64,000 bases of DNA from Pseudomonas sp. GOM7. Lineage in GTDB: Bacteria; Pseudomonadota; Gammaproteobacteria; Pseudomonadales; Pseudomonadaceae. The stretch spans positions 4,898,001 to 4,962,000 of the forward strand of contig NZ_CP113519.1 of assembly GCF_026723825.1 (NCBI RefSeq). The letters run 5' to 3'. Made by a program: the position numbers and the translations under genes. Each line of letters begins with the position of its first letter. Position 1 is the stretch's first letter. Below, piece after piece: positions 8,095-16,675 of the stretch. The notes under the pieces were generated by a model. It made no database searches and was not told the DNA's origin. It saw only the letters and a list, made by a program, of their open reading frames with translations.

Positions 8095-8844
8095 TCACAT
8101 GTAGTTTCTCTGTATCTCGTCCAGCACACCTTCGGCACGCATCTGTTCCAGAGCGGCCTGCAGGCGCTTCACCAGCTCATCCGGGGTTTCCCGGTTCAAT
8201 GCCAGATAAAGTTCGGCACTGTTGAAACGCAGCACCACCTTCAAACCGCTGACGCCCTCCTGCCTGGCCAGGTAGCGCCCAGCGGGATCGCCCGTGGCCC
8301 ACAGGTCGATCTGCCCGGTCATCAGCTTGCGCGCATTTTCCTGGTCGCGCAGCGAGGTGCTGTGCTCGACCCCGTGCTCGCTCAGGTACTCGGAAATGGC
8401 ATCGCCCTTGTAGGCACCGATCCGGTACTGGCTGGCCTGTTCCAGGCTGTCGAGCTTCATATCGCTATCGCCCTTGGCCAGCATCACCCAGTCGTCCGGG
8501 CCGATGGGCCCGACCCACTTGAAGAGCTGTTCACGCTCGGGCAGACGCGCCGCGACGAATACGCCATAGCCCGGCTTTTCCAGCGCCAGCTTGTAGATGC
8601 GATCCCAGGGAAAGCGCAGGGTCAGACTGTAGGGCACCTCCGCCCGCTTGAACATTTCCCTGACGACATCCACGGCAATGCCTTCGATGTTTTCCTCATG
8701 CGCGAAATTCTTGCCATTGGTGGCCATGTTGTAGGGCGGGAAATTCTCGGTCAGCAGCACCACAGGTTCGCTCAACTCGGCGCGCACACTGCTGGCCAGC
8801 ACCACAAGCGTGCTTCCCAGCAACATCAACATGCGTTTCAACAT
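8095..8844 (-). CDS. Periplasmic solute-binding protein, family 3 (paralogue B)
   Basis: A 249-aa paralogue of the downstream gene, with signal peptide LMLLGSTLVVLASSVRA. The blocks LTENFPPYNMATNGKNFA, LRFPWDRIYKLALEKPGYG, RIGAYKGDAISEYL and IDLWATGDPAGRYLA align with paralogue A almost without gaps. The 73-bp spacing suggests co-transcription. No transport components are nearby; a role as an orphan sensor or a partner of a distant transporter is possible. Confidence 0.85.
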   Translation of the reverse strand: MLKRMLMLLGSTLVVLASSVRAELSEPVVLLTENFPPYNMATNGKNFAHEENIEGIAVDVVREMFKRAEVPYSLTLRFPWDRIYKLALEKPGYGVFVAARLPEREQLFKWVGPIGPDDWVMLAKGDSDMKLDSLEQASQYRIGAYKGDAISEYLSEHGVEHSTSLRDQENARKLMTGQIDLWATGDPAGRYLARQEGVSGLKVVLRFNSAELYLALNRETPDELVKRLQAALEQMRAEGVLDEIQRNYM

Positions 8845-9070
8845 GGTATTTCTCGTATTCAGCAAAGCAGACCGCGCGAGGATAACCCCCATACCGGCCT
8901 CGGCACAGTGATCGATAGCCGTCTGCTGCCATCATCTGGACGAATGTGCCACTACGTGACGAAGTTCACAGTAGCAAGTTCTGCACCAGGGCCATTAGCC
9001 CCGGGAATAGGAGAAGCGCAGGGAGCGAACGTGGCCAGGGGCGCCCTGCCCGCCCCTGGCAGCGCTGCGA

Positions 9071-9841
9071 TCAGCGCACCACGATACCGCGACTGGCCAG
9101 GTAGGCCTTGGCTTCCGGCACGGTGTATTCGCCGAAGTGGAAGATGCTCGCGGCCAGCACCGCATCGGCCTTGCCTTCGAGAATGCCGTCGGCCAGGTGC
9201 TGCAGGTTGCCGACACCACCGGAGGCGATCACCGGCACGCGCACGGCCTCGCTGATGGCGCGGGTCACGCCGAGGTCGTAGCCGCTCTTCACGCCGTCCT
9301 GATCCATGCTGGTCAGCAGAATTTCACCGGCGCCCAGACCTTCCATCTTGCGTGCCCACTCCACGGCATCCAGGCCGGTGGGTTTGCGCCCGCCATGGGT
9401 GAAGATTTCCCAGCGGCCCGGCTCGCCCGGCGCGGAGACGCGCTTGGCGTCGATGGCGACGACGATGCACTGCGAGCCGAAACGTGCAGCGGCCTCACCA
9501 ACGAACTCGGGGTTGAACACCGCAGCGGTGTTGATCGATACCTTGTCGGCGCCGGCATTGAGCAGGTTGCGGATGTCCTGCACAGTGCGCACGCCGCCAC
9601 CGACGGTGAGCGGGATGAACACCTGGCTGGCCATGCGCTCGACGGTATGCAGGGTAGTGTCACGGCCATCGACGCTGGCGGTGATGTCGAGGAAGGTGAT
9701 CTCGTCGGCGCCCTGCTCATCGTAGCGACGAGCGATCTCCACCGGATCGCCGGCATCGCGGATATTCTCGAACTTGACGCCCTTGACCACGCGGCCATTG
9801 TCCACGTCGAGGCAGGGGATGATGCGTTTAGCCAGTGCCAT
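9071..9841 (-). CDS. hisF: Imidazole glycerol phosphate synthase, cyclase subunit HisF
   Basis: A 256-aa TIM-barrel synthase that uses ammonia from HisH to turn PRFAR into imidazole glycerol phosphate and AICAR. The start MALAKRIIPCLDVDNGRVVKG is the family N-terminus with catalytic Asp11. The phosphate sites VGGGVRTV and VIASGGVGNL and catalytic Asp130 (VAIDAKRV) are visible. It is the last gene of the hisB-hisH-DUF2164-hisA-hisF run. Confidence 0.97.
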   Translation of the reverse strand: MALAKRIIPCLDVDNGRVVKGVKFENIRDAGDPVEIARRYDEQGADEITFLDITASVDGRDTTLHTVERMASQVFIPLTVGGGVRTVQDIRNLLNAGADKVSINTAAVFNPEFVGEAAARFGSQCIVVAIDAKRVSAPGEPGRWEIFTHGGRKPTGLDAVEWARKMEGLGAGEILLTSMDQDGVKSGYDLGVTRAISEAVRVPVIASGGVGNLQHLADGILEGKADAVLAASIFHFGEYTVPEAKAYLASRGIVVR

Positions 9842-9854
9842 GTCGACTTCTCTC

Positions 9855-9910
9855 GTAGGGTGCGCCGCGCGCACCGATAAACCGTCAGCGGTGCGCACTG
9901 CGCACCCTAC
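9855..9910. repeat. REP-like inverted repeat (GTAGGGTGCGC family)
   Basis: GTAGGGTGCGC at 9855 pairs with GCGCACCCTAC ending at 9910, with GCACCG / CGGTGC inside. The same family recurs at 18032-18094. It sits between hisA and hisF, so it lies within the operon transcript. Confidence 0.8.
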
Positions 9911-9913
9911 TCA

Positions 9914-10651
9914 TTAACCTTTGAAGCTATCGCAGAAGCTCTGCGCCTCGGCCACGTCGAGGGTGCCTTCGTAGATAGCACGGCCGGTGATGGCGCCGAT
10001 GATGCCGGGCGCACGCGCCAGCAGCAGCTTCTCGATATCGCCGAGGTTGTGGATGCCGCCGGAGGCGATCACCGGAATGCGGCTGGCAGCGGCCAGCGCG
10101 GCGGTGGCTTCGACGTTGCAGCCCTGCATCATGCCGTCTTTGGCAATGTCGGTATAAACGATGGCCGACACGCCATCGGCCTCGAAGCGCCTGGCCAGGT
10201 CGGTGGCCTGCACGCTGGACACCTCGGCCCAGCCATCGGTGGCGACGAAACCGTCCTTGGCATCCAGGCCGACGATCACCTTGCCGGGAAAGGCCTTGCA
10301 CGCCTCGCTGACGAACTCGGGCTCCTTCACTGCCTTGGTGCCGATGATCACGTAGCTGACGCCAGCGCGCACGTAGTGCTCGATGGTTTCCAGGGTGCGT
10401 ATGCCGCCGCCGATCTGGATCGGCAGGGTCGGATAACGCTTGGCGATGGCGGTGACCACTTCACCATTGACCGGCTGCCCCTCGAAGGCGCCGTTCAGAT
10501 CGACCAGGTGCAGACGACGGCAGCCACCCTCGACCCACTTGGCAGCCATGCTCACCGGGTCATCGGAGAACACCGTGGAGTCTTCCATGCGGCCCTGGCG
10601 CAGACGCACGCAAGCGCCGTCCTTGAGATCGATAGCGGGGATAATCAGCAT
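9914..10651 (-). CDS. hisA: ProFAR isomerase HisA
   Basis: A 245-aa TIM-barrel enzyme that isomerises ProFAR to PRFAR in histidine synthesis. It starts MLIIPAIDLKDGACVRL with catalytic Asp8. Phosphate sites IQIGGGIRTLE and VIASGGIHNLGD and the second acid in YTDIAKDGMM are present. It lies upstream of hisF in the same operon, separated by a REP element. Confidence 0.97.
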   Translation of the reverse strand: MLIIPAIDLKDGACVRLRQGRMEDSTVFSDDPVSMAAKWVEGGCRRLHLVDLNGAFEGQPVNGEVVTAIAKRYPTLPIQIGGGIRTLETIEHYVRAGVSYVIIGTKAVKEPEFVSEACKAFPGKVIVGLDAKDGFVATDGWAEVSSVQATDLARRFEADGVSAIVYTDIAKDGMMQGCNVEATAALAAASRIPVIASGGIHNLGDIEKLLLARAPGIIGAITGRAIYEGTLDVAEAQSFCDSFKG

Positions 10652-10674
10652 GTCTTTTTTCCTAACGTCAAAAA

Positions 10675-10745
10675 GAGCGGCAAGCTGCAAGCCTCGAGCT
10701 GCAGGCAGGCGCATTCGTTTCTCTTGCAGCTTGCGGCTTGTCGCT
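10675..10745. repeat. Diverged inverted repeat with GCGGCAAGCTGCAAGC motif
   Basis: GCGGCAAGCTGCAAGC near 10678 and CTTGCAGCTTGCGGCTTG near 10724 are imperfect reverse complements. A related string occurs at 4518-4552 upstream of envC, so this is another dispersed intergenic element. It fills the gap between DUF2164 and hisA. Confidence 0.6.
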
Positions 10746-10746
10746 T

Positions 10747-11004
10747 TCAGCTACCTTTTTCGAGTGCCCAGAGGTCGCTCTCGATGCTCTCGAACCTGTC
10801 TTTCAGGTGCGCCTGCACATCGAGAATCGCCTTGTTGTAGTAGTGTGGTGCCAATTCGCGGGTGATCAGGTCGAGCACTTCCTGCACCTCGAAGGTGCCT
10901 AGCTGCAGCTCGAAACGCTCATCGAGAAAACGCTGCAACAGCAGCAATGCGGCCTGCTCCTGGGCAGGCTCCAGCGCCAGGCTCGGCACCTTGGCGCGGG
11001 CCAT
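10747..11004 (-). CDS. DUF2164 family protein
   Basis: An 85-aa cytosolic protein (MARAKVPSLALEPAQEQ...) with the YNKAILDVQAHLKDRFESIESDLWALEK pattern of DUF2164, all helical and acidic, function unknown. Its ATG overlaps the hisH stop codon, so it is translated with the his operon. This position within the his cluster is common in Pseudomonas. Confidence 0.8.
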   Translation of the reverse strand: MARAKVPSLALEPAQEQAALLLLQRFLDERFELQLGTFEVQEVLDLITRELAPHYYNKAILDVQAHLKDRFESIESDLWALEKGS

Positions 11005-11642
11005 TACCAGCGGCCGTCCCAGGCGATGAAGTTCTGCAGCAACTGCAGGCCGTGGCTGTGGCTCTTCTCCGGATGGAACTGCACGGCGAAGCGCGAGCCT
11101 TCGGCCAGCGCGGCGGCGAAGTCCTTGCCGTAGTGGCCGCGACCGACCACCTGCTGCGGCTTGCCGGCCTCGATGTAATAGCTGTGCACGAAATAGAAAC
11201 GCGCATGATCGGGGATGTCGTGCCACAGCGGGTGCTTCACCGCCTGCGCCACTTCGTTCCAGCCCATGTGCGGCACCTTGAGGCGTTCGCCGTCCTCGGC
11301 CAGATCCTTGCCGAAGAAGCGCACCTGGCCGGGGAACAGGCCGATGCAGTCGACGCCGTCGTTTTCCTCGCTGCGCTCGAGCAGCGCCTGCATGCCGACG
11401 CAGATGCCAAGGAACGGTCGGTCGGCGCTGACTTCACGCACCAGCTCGTCGAAGCCCAGGCGTTTGATCTCGGCCATGCAGTCGCGGATCGCGCCGACGC
11501 CGGGGAACACCACCCGATCCGCCTCGCGGATCACCTTGGCGTCCGCGGTCACCAGCACGCGGCCGGCGCCGACGTGCTCCAGCGCCTTGGCCACCGAGTG
11601 CAGGTTGCCCATGCCATAGTCGATGACGGCTACGGTCTGCAT
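11004..11642 (-). CDS. hisH: Imidazole glycerol phosphate synthase, glutaminase subunit HisH
   Basis: A 212-aa class I glutamine amidotransferase that feeds ammonia to HisF. It starts MQTVAVIDYGMGNLHSV. The nucleophile Cys is in FLGICVGMQALLERSEE and the His/Glu pair in VQFHPEKSHSHG. It starts 1 bp after the hisB coding sequence ends (shared base). Confidence 0.97.
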   Translation of the reverse strand: MQTVAVIDYGMGNLHSVAKALEHVGAGRVLVTADAKVIREADRVVFPGVGAIRDCMAEIKRLGFDELVREVSADRPFLGICVGMQALLERSEENDGVDCIGLFPGQVRFFGKDLAEDGERLKVPHMGWNEVAQAVKHPLWHDIPDHARFYFVHSYYIEAGKPQQVVGRGHYGKDFAAALAEGSRFAVQFHPEKSHSHGLQLLQNFIAWDGRW

Positions 11643-12235
11643 CAGAGGCTTCCCTTGGTCGACGGCATCTGCCCAGCCATGCGCGGGTCGAGTTCCACCG
11701 CCATGCGCAGGGCACGGCCGAAGGCCTTGAACACGGTCTCGATCTGGTGGTGGGTGTTGTGCCCACGCAGGTTGTCAATGTGCAGGCTGACCTGGGCGTG
11801 GTTGACGAAGCCCTGGAAGAACTCCTGGAACAGGTCGACATCGAAGCCACCGACCACGGCGCGAGTGAACGGCACGTGCATCTGCAGGCCGGGGCGACCG
11901 GAAAAGTCGATCACCACGCGCGACAGCGCCTCGTCCAGCGGCACGTAGGAGTGGCCGTAGCGGGTCATGCCCTTCTTGTCGCCGACGGCCTTGGCGAAAG
12001 CCTGGCCAAGGGTGATGCCGACGTCTTCGACGGTATGGTGGTCGTCGATATGCAGGTCACCCTTGCAGTGGATGTCGAGGTCGATCAGGCCATGACGGGC
12101 GATCTGGTCGAGCATGTGCTCGAGGAAGGGCACGCCAATGTCGAAGTTGGCCTTGCCAGTACCATCCAGATTGATAGAGACCTTGACCTGGGTTTCCAGG
12201 GTGTTGCGCTCGACGGATGCCGTACGTTCGGCCAT
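11642..12235 (-). CDS. hisB: Imidazoleglycerol-phosphate dehydratase HisB
   Basis: A 197-aa monofunctional dehydratase (no N-terminal phosphatase domain, as usual in Pseudomonas). The manganese-binding motifs LDIHCKGDLHIDDHHTVED and DNLRGHNTHHQIE are intact, as is FLEHMLDQIARHG. The start MAERTASVERNT follows a frame that is open but unrelated upstream. It is first in the his run. Confidence 0.96.
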   Translation of the reverse strand: MAERTASVERNTLETQVKVSINLDGTGKANFDIGVPFLEHMLDQIARHGLIDLDIHCKGDLHIDDHHTVEDVGITLGQAFAKAVGDKKGMTRYGHSYVPLDEALSRVVIDFSGRPGLQMHVPFTRAVVGGFDVDLFQEFFQGFVNHAQVSLHIDNLRGHNTHHQIETVFKAFGRALRMAVELDPRMAGQMPSTKGSL

Positions 12236-12272
12236 CACCAGCTCCACGAATTGCCAACGGAAAAAGGCCAGC

Positions 12273-12278
12273 ATTATA
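12273..12278 (-). promoter_or_regulatory. Possible -10 element of the hisB operon
   Basis: On the minus strand this reads TATAAT, 37 bp upstream of the hisB start. No convincing -35 hexamer lies at 16-18 bp, so only the -10 is offered. Confidence 0.35.
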
Positions 12279-12328
12279 GGCGTGCCGCGGCCGCAACGGC
12301 TACCGGCGATGGTCGGACGGCCAGAATG

Positions 12329-12366
12329 AAAAAGCCCGTGCAGGCGCGGAGCCTGCACGGGCTTTT
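12329..12366 (-). terminator. Terminator of the MFS transporter gene
   Basis: A 16-bp stem (12330-12345 with 12351-12366) has AAAAGCCCG / CGGGCTTTT ends and a 5-nt loop, 15 bp past the MFS stop codon. It gives a T tract on either strand. Confidence 0.85.
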
Positions 12367-12380
12367 CGGCAAACGCGGCG

Positions 12381-14039
12381 TTACTGGAACAGTACGACGG
12401 TCTTCTGCAGGGTAATCCATACACCCCAGGCCAGCGGAATGCCCACCACCAGCCAGGCGGCGATGACCAGCGGCTTGCTCGACGGATCGGCCGACCACTC
12501 CAGCGCGCCCGCTGCCGGGGTGGATTTCTCGCCATGGGCACGCTCGGCGGCCAGCTCGGCCTCGCTCATGAAGTACTTGGGCGCAACCGGGCGCACCAGG
12601 GCGTTGCAGATGAAGCCCAGCACCAGCAGGCCAGCGAGGATGTACAGGGTGATGTCGTAGGCTGCGGCCTTCTCCACACCGATACTCAACTGGTACTCGC
12701 GCAGGTAGTTGACCAGCACCGGGCCGAGCACACCGGCTACCGCCCAGGCAGTCAGCAGACGACCGTGGATGGCCCCGACCATCTGCGTGCCGAACAGGTC
12801 GGCCAGGTAGGCCGGCACGGTGGCGAAGCCACCGCCGTACATCGACAGGATGATGCAGAAGGCCAGCACGAACAGCGCCAGGCTGCCCAGATGACCGAGC
12901 ATCGGCACCGAAGCGTAGAGCGCCAGACCCAGGCCGAAGAACACGAAGTAGGTGCCCTTGCGGCCGATGAAGTCCGAGCAGGAGGCCCAGAAGAAGCGGC
13001 CGCCGATGTTGAACAGGCTGAGCAGGCCGGTGAAGCCCGCCGCGATCGCGGCGATCTGCGCGAGCTGAGCCGCGTCGAGCTGGTTGAAGCTCAGGTCGAC
13101 ACCGATCAGCTTGCCGGCGAAGACTTCCTGCAGCAGCGGCGAAGCCATGCCGATGATGCCGATGCCCGCCGATACGTTCAGGCACAGTACGGCCCAGACC
13201 AGCCAGAACTGCGGCGTTTTCAGCGCGGTATCGACGTGCACGTGCCCCTTGGTGATCATCGCGTTGTTGGCCTTGGCCTCTGGCGCAGCCCAGCCTGCCG
13301 GCTTCCAGCCGGTCGGCGGCACGCGATAAGCCAGTGCACCGCCCATCATGAAGATGAAGTAGATCACCGCCATGACCACGAAGCTCTGCCACACGCCGAC
13401 GCTATCCGGGGTGGCGAAGTGGTTCATCAGCATCGCTGCCAGCGGCGCACCGACCATGGCACCGCCGCCGAAGCCCATGATCGCCATGCCGGTGGCCATG
13501 CCGCGCTTGTCCGGGAACCATTTGATCAGGGTGGACACCGGCGAGATGTAGCCCAGGCCCAGGCCGATACCGCCGATCACCCCCGAGCCCAGCCACAGCA
13601 GCCAGATCTGATGGGTGTAGACGCCCAGCGCGGAAATCAGCAGACCGCCACACCAGCACAGCGCCGATACCATGCCGGCCTTGCGCGGGCCGGCATGCTC
13701 CAGCCAGCCACCCCAGATGGCAGCCGAGCAGCCGAGGAAGACGAAGAACAGGGTGTAAACCCAGCCGAGCATGGAAATCTGCCAGTCGCAGTTGCTGGCG
13801 AATATCTGCTCGAAGAAGCCCATTTCCGGGGCGCAGGCCGTGGCGGCGGTGATACCCACAGCCTTGGACAGCGGCAGCCAGAACACCGAGAAGCCATAGG
13901 CCATACCGATACACAGGTGAATAGCGAGCGCGGCTGGCGGAACCAGCCAACGGTTGAAGCCGGGGCGCGCGATGATGCGTTCCTTGGAGAGGAATGCAGG
14001 CTTCGCCGCAACGCCGTTCAATGCAAGGGCGTCAGTCAT
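12381..14039 (-). CDS. OFA-family MFS transporter
   Basis: A 552-aa inner-membrane carrier with about 12 hydrophobic segments, related to the oxalate/formate antiporter (OFA) branch of the major facilitator superfamily. Family signs are the N-terminal NRWLVPPAALAIHLCIGMAYGFSVFWLPLS, the long periplasmic insert with GFFEQIFASNCDW, and GGIGLGLGYISPVSTLIKWF followed by PDKRGMATG. OFA proteins carry small carboxylates; the substrate is not known here. The ATG at 14039 (MTDALALNG) is the plausible start because the upstream extension is Lys/Arg-rich and unrelated. It has its own terminator. Confidence 0.88.
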   Translation of the reverse strand: MTDALALNGVAAKPAFLSKERIIARPGFNRWLVPPAALAIHLCIGMAYGFSVFWLPLSKAVGITAATACAPEMGFFEQIFASNCDWQISMLGWVYTLFFVFLGCSAAIWGGWLEHAGPRKAGMVSALCWCGGLLISALGVYTHQIWLLWLGSGVIGGIGLGLGYISPVSTLIKWFPDKRGMATGMAIMGFGGGAMVGAPLAAMLMNHFATPDSVGVWQSFVVMAVIYFIFMMGGALAYRVPPTGWKPAGWAAPEAKANNAMITKGHVHVDTALKTPQFWLVWAVLCLNVSAGIGIIGMASPLLQEVFAGKLIGVDLSFNQLDAAQLAQIAAIAAGFTGLLSLFNIGGRFFWASCSDFIGRKGTYFVFFGLGLALYASVPMLGHLGSLALFVLAFCIILSMYGGGFATVPAYLADLFGTQMVGAIHGRLLTAWAVAGVLGPVLVNYLREYQLSIGVEKAAAYDITLYILAGLLVLGFICNALVRPVAPKYFMSEAELAAERAHGEKSTPAAGALEWSADPSSKPLVIAAWLVVGIPLAWGVWITLQKTVVLFQ

Positions 14040-14449
14040 AGCAGAGTCTCTATTTATGGTTGCAGACAAAGGCGCACGCGACAGCAGCCTGGCGCCAAAG
14101 TTTGCAGAGAGTAGCACCGAGCCGCGACAAAACGTCGCATAAGAATGATCTTTTTGCTTTTTTTTGCTTTTTTTCCGAGTTTTCGGCAAATCACAAAAGA
14201 CAGCCTCTATTGCATGATAGAGGCCATCGATTCAAAGGCCATTACGGCCAGGTGCAATCAAGGTTGCCCAGGTTCGAGTGCAGACTCCTCGAACAAGGAA
14301 CCGCTCATCCTCTTCCCGATCCAACCCCCTGCCGGTTCTCTCTGTGGCCAGGCTGTGGCACGGCCACAGGCCAACCGAACCTATCGCGACGGCGCTTGAC
14401 GTTATACTGGGCGCCCTTTCATTCCAGCCATCGAAACAAGGACTCGTCC
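14040..14449. other. Non-coding gap between the divergent MFS and asmA genes
   Basis: No gene is seen. The gap holds T-rich tracts (14152-14175), an 8-bp dyad GCCTCTAT / ATAGAGGC (14203-14210, 14216-14223) that could be an operator or terminator, and a 7-bp dyad CTGTGGC / GCCACAG (14353-14369). TATACT at 14403-14408 is a possible -10 for asmA. Confidence 0.45.
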
Positions 14450-16675
14450 ATGAAAGCGCTTGGCAAGATCCTCGGCCTCTTCCTTCTCGGATTGCTGCTG
14501 ATCATAGTGGCGCTGCTGTTCGCCCTGACCCACCTGTTCGACCCCAACGACTACAAGGATGAGATTCGCCAGATCGCTCACGACAAGGCCAATCTCGACC
14601 TGCAACTCAAGGGCGACATCGGCTGGAGCCTGTTCCCCTGGCTCGGCCTGGAACTCACCGACGCCACCCTGGCCAGCGCCGACACCCCGGACAAGCCCTT
14701 CGCCGACCTGCGCATGATCGGCCTGTCGGTACGTGTACTGCCGCTGCTGCGCAAGGAAGTGCAGATGAGCGATATCCGCGTCGACGGCCTCAACCTCAAC
14801 CTGCAGCGCGACGCCAAGGGCCATGGCAACTGGGAAGGCGTCGGCCGCCCGGCCAAGACCGACGGCAGCGAACAGCCCCCGGCCGAGCAGCCGCCGGTGG
14901 CGGACACCGAGCCCGGCACTGAACCGGGCAAATCCACCGCGCAACCGCTGAAACTGGATATCGACAGCCTGACCCTGAGCAACTCGCGCATCGACTACAA
15001 CGATGCGCAGAAAGGCCAGCAATTCACCGTAGAGAACATCGAACTGAAGACCGGTGCTATCCGCGAAGGCGCCAGCATCCCGCTCAAGCTCAGCGCCTTC
15101 TTCGGCACCAACCAGCCGGTGCTGCGTGCGCGCAGCGAACTGGAAGGCTCGCTGCGCTTCGACCGTGCCCTCAAGCGCTACCAGCTCGAAGATCTCAAGC
15201 TGGCCGGCGAAGCCTCGGGCGAGCCACTCAATGGCAAGACCCTGAATTTCTCCGCCCAGGGGCAGTTGCTGCTCGACCAGGCCGCCAATATCGCCGAATG
15301 GAACGGCCTCAAGCTGTCCGCCAACCAATTGCGCGCCCTGGGCGAGCTCAAGGTGCGAGAGCTGGACAAGGACGCCAAGCTCGCCGGCGGCCTGTCCATC
15401 GCCGCACTCAACCTGCGCGAATTCCTCGATGGCATCGGCGTCGAACTGCCGCCCATGCGTGATGCAGGCAGCCTCAGCCAGTTCGAGCTGGTCAGCCGCC
15501 TCAACGGCTCGAGCAAGGGGCTGATGCTGGAAAACCTCGACCTCAAGCTCGACGGCAGCAGCTACAGCGGCAGCCTGGGCGTGGCCGACTTCGCCAAACA
15601 GGCGCTGCGCGCCGATCTCAAGGGCGACAAGCTCGACCTCGACCGCTACCTGCCACCCAAGAGCAAGGACAGCGCCGCCGCCGCGCGCCAGTCGGAGGTC
15701 AAAGCCAGCATCGCCGATGCCGGTTCCAGCGGCACCACGCCGCTGCCCAACGCCCCGACTCAGCAGGCCTGGAGCGACGAGAAAGTGCTGCCTATCGAGC
15801 GCCTGCGCAGCCTCGATCTGCAGCTTGCGCTGAGCCTCGGCCAGCTCACCTTCGACCAGCAGCCCTTCACCGACGTGACCCTCAAGGCCAATGGCCGTGG
15901 CGGCCTGATCACCCTGGAAGACGTGCGCGGCAAACTGCAGGGCGGCAGCTTCAGCGGCAGCGGGCGCATCGACGTGCGCCAGGCCGAGCCGATGATCAGT
16001 GTCGAGAAGCGGCTCAGCCGCATCCCCGTGGAACCCTTCCTCAAGAAGGAGGATCAACCCTCGCCCATCCGCGGGCTGCTGGATCTGGACGCCAAGTTCA
16101 ACACCCGCGGCAACAGCCAGAAAGCCTGGATCGAGGCGCTCAACGGCAATGCCAGCTTCGTCCTCAACGATGGCGTGCTGGTCGGCGCCAACCTCGAACA
16201 GCAACTGTGCCGTGGCATCGCCACCCTCAACCGCAAGACCCTGAGCAACCCGCCGAGTGGCAAAGACACCCCCTTCCGCGAACTCAAGGGCAGCCTCAGC
16301 GTGCGCGATGGCGTGGCCCACAACCCGGATCTGGCCGCGCAGGTGCCAGGGCTGGCGGTCAGCGGCAACGGTGACCTGGATCTGCGCGTGCTCGGCCTGG
16401 ACTACAAGGTGGGCATCACCATCGAGGGCGACCAGCGGGAAATGCCCGACCCGGCCTGCCAGGTCAACGAGCACTATGTCGGCATCGAATGGCCGCTGCG
16501 CTGCCGTGGCCCGCTGGAGCTGGGCGCCAAGGCCTGCCGCCTGGATCAGGACGGCCTGGGCAAGATCGCCGCGCGCCTGGCCGGCAACAAGCTGACCGAG
16601 AAGCTGGAAGAGAAGCTCGGCGACAAGGTCAGCCCGGATCTGAAGGACGCACTCAAGGGCCTGTTCAACCGATGA
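14450..16675 (+). CDS. AsmA family protein
   Basis: A 741-aa protein anchored by one N-terminal membrane segment (about residues 5-27, ILGLFLLGLLLIIVALLFALT) with a large periplasmic AsmA-type beta-rich region. The family start HLFDPNDYKDEIRQ and repeated LDL(D/K) strands are visible, as is a Pro-rich stretch (about 142-160). AsmA-like proteins act in outer-membrane biogenesis and probably intermembrane lipid transport. It overlaps mutY by 4 bp, an arrangement conserved in Pseudomonas. Confidence 0.9.
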   Translation: MKALGKILGLFLLGLLLIIVALLFALTHLFDPNDYKDEIRQIAHDKANLDLQLKGDIGWSLFPWLGLELTDATLASADTPDKPFADLRMIGLSVRVLPLLRKEVQMSDIRVDGLNLNLQRDAKGHGNWEGVGRPAKTDGSEQPPAEQPPVADTEPGTEPGKSTAQPLKLDIDSLTLSNSRIDYNDAQKGQQFTVENIELKTGAIREGASIPLKLSAFFGTNQPVLRARSELEGSLRFDRALKRYQLEDLKLAGEASGEPLNGKTLNFSAQGQLLLDQAANIAEWNGLKLSANQLRALGELKVRELDKDAKLAGGLSIAALNLREFLDGIGVELPPMRDAGSLSQFELVSRLNGSSKGLMLENLDLKLDGSSYSGSLGVADFAKQALRADLKGDKLDLDRYLPPKSKDSAAAARQSEVKASIADAGSSGTTPLPNAPTQQAWSDEKVLPIERLRSLDLQLALSLGQLTFDQQPFTDVTLKANGRGGLITLEDVRGKLQGGSFSGSGRIDVRQAEPMISVEKRLSRIPVEPFLKKEDQPSPIRGLLDLDAKFNTRGNSQKAWIEALNGNASFVLNDGVLVGANLEQQLCRGIATLNRKTLSNPPSGKDTPFRELKGSLSVRDGVAHNPDLAAQVPGLAVSGNGDLDLRVLGLDYKVGITIEGDQREMPDPACQVNEHYVGIEWPLRCRGPLELGAKACRLDQDGLGKIAARLAGNKLTEKLEEKLGDKVSPDLKDALKGLFNR

